DNA from: Oscillospiraceae bacterium
Lineage (GTDB): Bacteria > Bacillota > Clostridia > Oscillospirales > Oscillospiraceae
Length of the DNA stretch: 10,198 nucleotides
Assembly: GCA_021205585.1 (NCBI GenBank)
Contig: JAJPXI010000200.1
Span: 1-10,198, forward strand
Reading direction: 5' to 3'
The notes below the pieces were generated by a model that was given only the letters and a program-made list of their open reading frames with translations, ran no database searches and was not told the origin of the DNA. This document shows positions 7,039 through 10,198 of the stretch, piece by piece. The number at the start of each line of letters is the position of its first letter. The first letter of the stretch is position 1. The translations under genes and the position numbers were made by a program.

Positions 7039-7203
7039 CTACGCCAGCCATACGGCGGCCCCGATGAGCGCCAGAATCGCGCCGGCGATTGCGATGCCGG
7101 AATAAATTTTCCGCGACTGCGCATCGTCTTTCTCTTTGCGCCGATAGTAAAGCCCGGCGCAAAGCACCAGAAGACCAGCGGCGCACATAAAAGCGGCAAT
7201 CAT
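7039..7203 (-). CDS. Small two-helix membrane protein, translationally coupled to the P-type ATPase
   Basis: 54 residues, beginning MIAAFMCAAGLLVLCAGLYY. A first hydrophobic helix (about 2-20) is followed by a short charged stretch RRKEKDDAQSRK (21-32) and a second helix (about 34-54). The predicted form is a hairpin with both ends on the same side, with the charged loop probably cytoplasmic. The start codon overlaps the ATPase stop as ATGA. A strong GGAAGGAGG lies 7 bases upstream, inside the last codons of the ATPase. That arrangement is hard to explain unless the gene is translated. I do not recognise a named family. Small membrane proteins often accompany P-type ATPases (KdpF-like or regulatory peptides), so an accessory role for the pump is a reasonable inference, not shown. 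No metal-binding motif is evident apart from Cys7 and Cys15. Confidence 0.72.
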   Translation of the reverse strand: MIAAFMCAAGLLVLCAGLYYRRKEKDDAQSRKIYSGIAIAGAILALIGAAVWLA

Positions 7204-9137
7204 AGTTTTCCCTCCTTCCCTATGGAGTTTTCGGGGACGGGCTGCCCCCCGCCTCCGGCTTTCCCCTTCCGCCCCAGCAAAAGGGCGGAGTTGAGAATGA
7301 CCAGCACCGACCCGGCGTTGTGAACCAGCGCGCCTACCACCGGGTTTAATGTGCCAAGCATCGCAAGGACGATGGCGACAAGGTTAAGCGTCATTGAAAA
7401 CGTCATGTTGAGCTTGATGATCCTCATCATCCGTTTGGACAGGGCGATCAGGTGGGGCAGCTCCTTCACCTCGTCGTCCACCAGGGCGATGTCCGCCGCG
7501 TCCACGGCGATGTCGCTGCCCGCGCCGCCCATGGCGATGCCCACCATGGCTTTTTTCAGCGCCGGGGCGTCGTTCACGCCGTCCCCGACCATGCAGACCG
7601 CCTCGCCCTGCTTCTGGAAAACGTCAATGCAATCCAGCTTATCCTCCGGCCGGCAATTCGCGTGGATTTCCTCTATTTGAAGCCGCTTCGCTATCGTGCG
7701 GGCGGCGTTTTCATTGTCCCCGGTCAGAAGCACCGGCTGGACGTTCAGCCGCTTCAGGGCCGCTATCATACCGGCGCTTTCCTCGCGGACGCTGTCGGAG
7801 AGCGCAAGATACCCGGCCAGGTTTTGCTCCACGGCCAGATAGACGACGGTGCAGCCCTTGGACAGATACGCTCCGGCTTCGGAGAGAACCGCCTCTGAAA
7901 TACGGATTTGTCGCTGGGCGAGCAGCTCCCGGTTCCCGGCAAGAATCTGCCTTCCGTCCACGTTCCCGCCCACGCCCCGGCCCGGGAGCATTTCAAACTT
8001 TCGGCAAGGCGGAAGGGCGTTCCCCGTTTCCCTCCGGTAGGAGCGAACCACCGCTTTGCCCAGTGGATGCTCGGACAGCTGCTCCACTGCGGCGCAAAAG
8101 CCGTATAATTCTTCCGAAGAAAGCTCCGAAGACAGGCTGACCGCCGCAACCACCTTCGGCGTTCCGCAGGTCAGGGTGCCTGTTTTATCGAACGCCACCT
8201 TTTTGACCGCCGCCAGCCGCTCCAGCGCGTCCCCCTCCCGGACGAGGAAACCGTGCTTTGTGGCGTTTCCGATGGCCGCCATAATGGCCGTGGGGGTGGC
8301 CAGCACCAGGGCGCAGGGGCAGAACACCACCAGGATGGTCACCGCCCGGATAATTTCCCCGCTGACCAGCCAGGTCAGGGCGGCGGCGGCCAGCGCGACG
8401 GCCACGATCCAGGTGGCCCAGCGGTCGGCCAGGCCCACGATTTTCGCCTTCCCCGCGTCCGCCGACTGCACCAGGCGGATCATACGCTGGATGGAGCTGT
8501 CCTCCTCCACCCTGGTCGCCCGCATTTCAAAGGCCCCGAACTGGTTGACCGTCCCGCTGAAGACCTCGTCCCCCGCGGTTTTGTCCACCGGCAGGGACTC
8601 GCCGGTCATCACCGCCTGGTTGACGCAGGTCTGCCCGGAGACGATGACCCCGTCCACCGGCACCGTCTCTCCGGGGAGCACCCGGAGCAGGGCATCCACG
8701 GAGACCTCCCCGGCGGGGACGACGGTTTCCCCGCCGTCTGTGATTACCCTGGCGGTCTGGGGCGTCAGCCGGATCAGGCGTTCAATACCGGCGCGGGCGC
8801 GGGACACCGTCAAATCCTCCAGCAACCCGCCCAGCTGCATGATGAAGGCCACCTCCCCCGCCGCGAAGTCCTCCCCGATGCACACAGAGGCGATTAAGGC
8901 CAGGGAGACCAGCACATCCGCCTTGATGTCAAAGGCGGTGACCAGCCCGATGATTGCCTCCAGGACGATGGGGATTCCGCACAGCAGGATGGACACCCAT
9001 GCTATATCAAAGGGGAAAGGCCTCCACCCCGCCAGGCTGAGAATCAGGGCCGCCCCCGAAACAGCCAGCAGCGCCCCGTCCTTCTTCACGCCGCCCCGCT
9101 CCAGCAGTCGCTCTAATTTTTCCATTTTTTGCCTCAT
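7200..9137 (-). CDS. Heavy-metal translocating P1B-type ATPase
   Basis: A membrane pump that exports a transition metal at the cost of ATP. Its 645 residues contain actuator-domain TGES (178-181), the metal-site CPC in TM6 (273-275), phosphorylated Asp317 in DKTGTLT, the P1B hallmark HP (357-358) in SEHPLGKA, and the hinge GDGVNDAP (518-525). No N-terminal HMA domain or CxxC is present; helices begin almost at once. TM7 carries Asn577/Asn585 and TM8 His606-Asn607-Ala-Gly-Ser610. Classical Zn/Cd/Pb pumps have Lys and Asp at the positions of Asn585 and Asn607, and Cu pumps have a YN/MxxS pattern, so the metal is unclear. A Mn/Fe-handling CtpC-like branch is one guess. The first ATG has AGGGAGG 5 bases upstream; a second in-frame ATG follows at codon 5. 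A promoter with a CsoR-like operator precedes it, and the small membrane gene follows with ATGA overlap. The ATP-binding half looks less GC-rich than the membrane half. Confidence 0.95.
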   Translation of the reverse strand: MRQKMEKLERLLERGGVKKDGALLAVSGAALILSLAGWRPFPFDIAWVSILLCGIPIVLEAIIGLVTAFDIKADVLVSLALIASVCIGEDFAAGEVAFIMQLGGLLEDLTVSRARAGIERLIRLTPQTARVITDGGETVVPAGEVSVDALLRVLPGETVPVDGVIVSGQTCVNQAVMTGESLPVDKTAGDEVFSGTVNQFGAFEMRATRVEEDSSIQRMIRLVQSADAGKAKIVGLADRWATWIVAVALAAAALTWLVSGEIIRAVTILVVFCPCALVLATPTAIMAAIGNATKHGFLVREGDALERLAAVKKVAFDKTGTLTCGTPKVVAAVSLSSELSSEELYGFCAAVEQLSEHPLGKAVVRSYRRETGNALPPCRKFEMLPGRGVGGNVDGRQILAGNRELLAQRQIRISEAVLSEAGAYLSKGCTVVYLAVEQNLAGYLALSDSVREESAGMIAALKRLNVQPVLLTGDNENAARTIAKRLQIEEIHANCRPEDKLDCIDVFQKQGEAVCMVGDGVNDAPALKKAMVGIAMGGAGSDIAVDAADIALVDDEVKELPHLIALSKRMMRIIKLNMTFSMTLNLVAIVLAMLGTLNPVVGALVHNAGSVLVILNSALLLGRKGKAGGGGQPVPENSIGKEGKL

Positions 9138-9155
9138 GCAGACCTCCCTTGCTGT

Positions 9156-9171
9156 ATACCCATCGGGGTAT
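9156..9171. promoter_or_regulatory. CsoR-like operator of the P-type ATPase gene
   Basis: ATACCC (9156-9161), ATCG and GGGTAT (9166-9171) form a perfect 6-4-6 inverted repeat. This matches the form known for CsoR operators of Bacillus copper genes (TACCC ... GGGTA, G/C-rich centre). It covers about +1 to +16 of the predicted transcript. The divergence of function is clear: bound repressor would block initiation of the ATPase mRNA. The adjacent CsoR-family gene is the obvious partner. A second ATACCCC word on the minus strand lies in the promoter spacer about 25 bases away. Confidence 0.7.
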
Positions 9172-9177
9172 GAGTAT

Positions 9178-9207
9178 ATTATAGGGGTGGGGGTATAGGT
9201 TTGTCAA
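9178..9207 (-). promoter_or_regulatory. Promoter of the P-type ATPase operon
   Basis: On the minus strand a perfect TTGACA (9202-9207) and perfect TATAAT (9178-9183) are separated by 18 bases. The spacer is rich in C (ATACCCCCACCCC). Such a strong promoter is expected to be held by a repressor, consistent with the operator just downstream. Confidence 0.85.
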
Positions 9208-9212
9208 GAGGT

Positions 9213-9244
9213 AAAATAAAATCCCGGCCAATTTTTTGGCCGGG
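9213..9244 (-). terminator. Second terminator between the repressor and ATPase genes
   Basis: CCCGGCCAA (9223-9231) and TTGGCCGGG (9236-9244) pair over 9 bp with a 4-base loop. On the minus strand the hairpin is followed by ATTTTATTTTACC. It sits just upstream of the ATPase -35 box, insulating the ATPase promoter from repressor-gene transcription. Confidence 0.8.
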
Positions 9245-9325
9245 GTCAAAGGGAAGGGGCTATTGGGAACGGGGCCGCGCCCGCCGCCGAAAAGGGACGG
9301 GCGCGGGAAGTCTTATTGAAAGCCG

Positions 9326-9355
9326 AAAAAGGCCCGCCGGAGGCCGGGAGCGGGC
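9326..9355 (-). terminator. Terminator of the CsoR-family gene
   Basis: On the minus strand GCCCG pairs with CGGGC (9351-9355 and 9332-9336), with an inner CCGG/CCGG stem, followed by CTTTTT (T run at 9326-9330). It lies about 36 bases after the repressor stop. The stem is imperfect, and a second terminator follows at 9213-9244. The rest of this 254-base gap is GC-rich and shows no gene. Confidence 0.5.
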
Positions 9356-9391
9356 GCGCCCGCACACTCCGGCCCGTGCGCTCTTTGGGGG

Positions 9392-9667
9392 CTACCCCAA
9401 ATTGGCGAAGCGTTCCACCGCCTTGGTAAAGTCCGCGATGGTTTTGTCCGCGTCCCCGTGCTCGATGCCGTCCCGGACGCAGTGCTTGATGTGCCCCTCC
9501 AGCACCACTTTGCCGCAGCCGTGCAGGGCGGATTTAGCCGCGTTAATCTGGGCCAGGATGTCTTCGCAGGGGACGTCCTCATCCACCATCCGGTCGATGG
9601 CCTGCACCTGCCCGATAATCTTTTTCAGCCTGCGGTGCAGGTTCCCGGCGTCCATACATTGCCTCAT
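9392..9667 (-). CDS. CsoR/RcnR-family metal-sensing transcriptional repressor
   Basis: A small all-helical DUF156 protein that binds DNA as a tetramer without metal and releases it when metal binds. From the chosen start it has 91 residues. The family core is clear: RLKKIIGQVQAIDRM, then VPCEDILAQINAAKSAL, then LEGHIKHCV. The metal ligands of Cu(I)-type CsoR are all present as Cys34, His59 and Cys63 (C-x24-H-x3-C). This differs from Ni/Co RcnR (H-C-H-H). The tyrosine that precedes the first Cys in mycobacterial CsoR is a proline here. The start at 9667 has GGGAG 8 bases upstream. The longer ATG at 9682 lacks a ribosome binding site, and a shorter ATG at 9655 is possible (GAGG 6 bases before). 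Its own promoter and two terminators separate it from the ATPase, which it most likely represses through 9156-9171. Confidence 0.92.
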   Translation of the reverse strand: MRQCMDAGNLHRRLKKIIGQVQAIDRMVDEDVPCEDILAQINAAKSALHGCGKVVLEGHIKHCVRDGIEHGDADKTIADFTKAVERFANLG

Positions 9668-9700
9668 GCCATCGTCTCCCATTACAAATTAATACTGATT

Positions 9701-9731
9701 CTTCATAAAAAGCTGTCATCTTTTTATGAAG
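9701..9731. promoter_or_regulatory. 11-bp inverted repeat in the leader of the CsoR-family gene
   Basis: CTTCATAAAAA (9701-9711) and TTTTTATGAAG (9721-9731) are perfect reverse complements around a 9-base spacer. On the minus strand the repeat begins about 7 bases after the predicted transcription start and ends about 34 bases before the start codon. It may be an operator for another regulator or an mRNA leader hairpin. It does not look like the CsoR operator (no GGGTAT arms). Confidence 0.55.
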
Positions 9732-9744
9732 AAACCATATTATA

Positions 9745-9773
9745 ATTATACTATGTATTTGTCATATTATCAA
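9745..9773 (-). promoter_or_regulatory. Promoter of the CsoR-family gene
   Basis: On the minus strand TTGATA (9768-9773), exactly 17 bases, then TATAAT (9745-9750). The MITE-like element, with its duplicated target, begins only 9 bases upstream of the -35 box, so any upstream activator site would have been displaced. Confidence 0.75.
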
Positions 9774-9782
9774 CTCTCCATT

Positions 9783-10013
9783 GCGGTTTTGCACGGAAAT
9801 CAATTATGATAGCAGATAGGTCAAAAGATCCCCTCAGTCTGGCCTGACGGCCAGCCAGCTCCCCTTTCAGGGGCCTTGGCGCAGGCGAAGCAGAAAACAC
9901 TGGATTTAGCCCCCACCTTTTGCCTCTCCTGAAAGGGGATAGGAACCGGCGATAGCCGGTGGAGGGGGTTCCGCACACCATTGATTTCAAAATTGATTTC
10001 CGTGGCGGTTTTG
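9783..10013. mobile_element. MITE-like element with 14-bp TIRs and 9-bp target duplication
   Basis: CACGGAAATCAATT (9792-9805) and AATTGATTTCCGTG (9991-10004) are perfect terminal inverted repeats of a 213-bp element. GCGGTTTTG stands immediately outside both ends (9783-9791 and 10005-10013), as expected for a 9-bp target-site duplication. There is no credible ORF inside. The interior is highly structured: an inner stem TCCCCTTTCAGG/CCTGAAAGGGGA (9860-9871/9928-9939), an outer CCCCTC/GAGGGG stem (9830-9835/9962-9967), and a side hairpin in each arm, CTGGCC-TGAC-GGCCAG (9839-9854) and ACCGGC-GATA-GCCGGT (9945-9960). It therefore looks like a non-autonomous element moved by a transposase in trans. 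Similar CCCCTTTCAGG/CCTGAAAGGGG-bearing repeats are, to my recollection, common in gut Oscillospiraceae. Confidence 0.8.
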
Positions 10014-10046
10014 GTTGGCACCTTTTAATTTTTGCTTCTCGCCGCG

Positions 10047-10084
10047 AAAAACAGGACGCCCCGGAATCATTGAGATTCCAGGGC
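10047..10084 (-). terminator. Terminator downstream of tRNA-Thr
   Basis: Arms at 10074-10084 and 10058-10068 pair over 11 bp with one T-G pair and a 5-base loop. On the minus strand it follows the tRNA 3' end by 6 bases and leads, after GTCCTG, into five T residues (10047-10051). A T run on the plus-strand side (10085-10088) makes it look bidirectional. Confidence 0.7.
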
Positions 10085-10090
10085 TTTTCT

Positions 10091-10166
<76 letters not shown>

Positions 10167-10174
10167 ATACTTTA

Positions 10175-10198
10175 CCCCACGGGGGTTGGCCCGTGGGG
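10175..10198. other. Hairpin just upstream of the tRNA gene, at the window edge
   Basis: CCCCACGGG (10175-10183) and CCCGTGGGG (10190-10198) form a 9-bp perfect stem with a 6-base loop, 8 bases before the tRNA 5' end on the minus strand. It has no T tail on that strand. It could be a terminator or processing hairpin of an upstream tRNA or rRNA transcript. The window ends exactly at the stem, so it cannot be resolved. Confidence 0.4.

Noticed and set aside
7200..9137. CopA-type copper ATPase annotation
   Set aside because: It has CPC, but the TM7/TM8 residues and the absence of an HMA domain do not match classical copper pumps, so naming it copA would overstate the evidence.
8056..9198. A 380-codon plus-strand frame antisense to the P-type ATPase
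   Set aside because: It is a Ser/Thr/Arg/Pro-rich shadow frame. The minus strand carries all P-type ATPase motifs, so this is a composition artefact.
9392..9682. Longer start at 9682 for the CsoR-family gene
   Set aside because: No ribosome binding site precedes that ATG, and the GGGAG needed for the next start lies inside the extra codons.
9826..9973. CRISPR array or riboswitch
   Set aside because: There are no regularly spaced direct repeats. The symmetry is inverted and bounded by TIRs and a target duplication, which indicates a transposable element.
9751..10021. ORFs of 66-79 codons within the MITE-like element
   Set aside because: They span the palindromic repeat and its flanks, have no family resemblance and no ribosome binding site. 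The TIR/TSD structure explains the region better.

Overview
The window looks like chromosomal DNA from a high-GC, low-redundancy Gram-positive anaerobe of the Clostridia/Oscillospiraceae type (Flavonifractor/Lawsonibacter-like). That placement is an inference. It rests on GC-rich third codon positions, strong AGGAGG-type ribosome binding sites, many consensus TTGACA/TATAAT promoters with U-tailed terminators, a clostridial-type pyruvate phosphate dikinase, and a tRNA gene that encodes its own CCA end. No species is claimed.

Left half (1-6896): four unlinked housekeeping or transport genes, each with its own promoter and mostly separated by terminators. A probable partial ORF runs off the left edge (1-99, minus). 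Next come ppdK (299-2926, minus; pyruvate + Pi + ATP <-> PEP + PPi + AMP), a water-type aquaporin (3146-3823, plus), an OFA-type major facilitator (3941-5188, minus) and a MATE-family exporter (5503-6876, plus). The convergent aquaporin/MFS pair shares a bidirectional terminator. A small hairpin repeat beside that terminator recurs beside the ppdK terminator with pairing-preserving substitutions. The 314-base gap 5189-5502 holds the divergent MFS and MATE promoters and a GC-rich leader, and no gene.

Right half (6897-9690): a compact metal-homeostasis locus on the minus strand. A CsoR/RcnR-family repressor (9392-9667) has its own promoter and terminators. Behind it lies a heavy-metal P1B-type ATPase (7200-9137) with a near-consensus promoter and a CsoR-like operator ATACCC-N4-GGGTAT on the predicted transcription start. 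The ATPase stop overlaps by ATGA the start of a 54-residue two-helix membrane protein (7039-7203), which has a strong ribosome binding site inside the ATPase gene. The expected circuit is: metal binds the repressor, the operator is released, and the pump plus its small partner are made. The ATPase lacks the usual metal-binding head domain, and its TM7/TM8 residues fit neither the classical Cu nor the classical Zn/Cd type, so the metal is open. A Fur-box-like palindrome lies downstream of the small gene.

Right edge (9683-10198): the 408 bases upstream of the repressor hold its promoter, an 11-bp inverted repeat in its leader, and a 213-bp MITE-like element with 14-bp terminal inverted repeats exactly flanked by a 9-bp direct repeat. 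A terminator and a tRNA-Thr(GGU) gene on the minus strand follow. The clearest possibly undescribed items are the MITE-like element and the small membrane protein coupled to the P-type ATPase.
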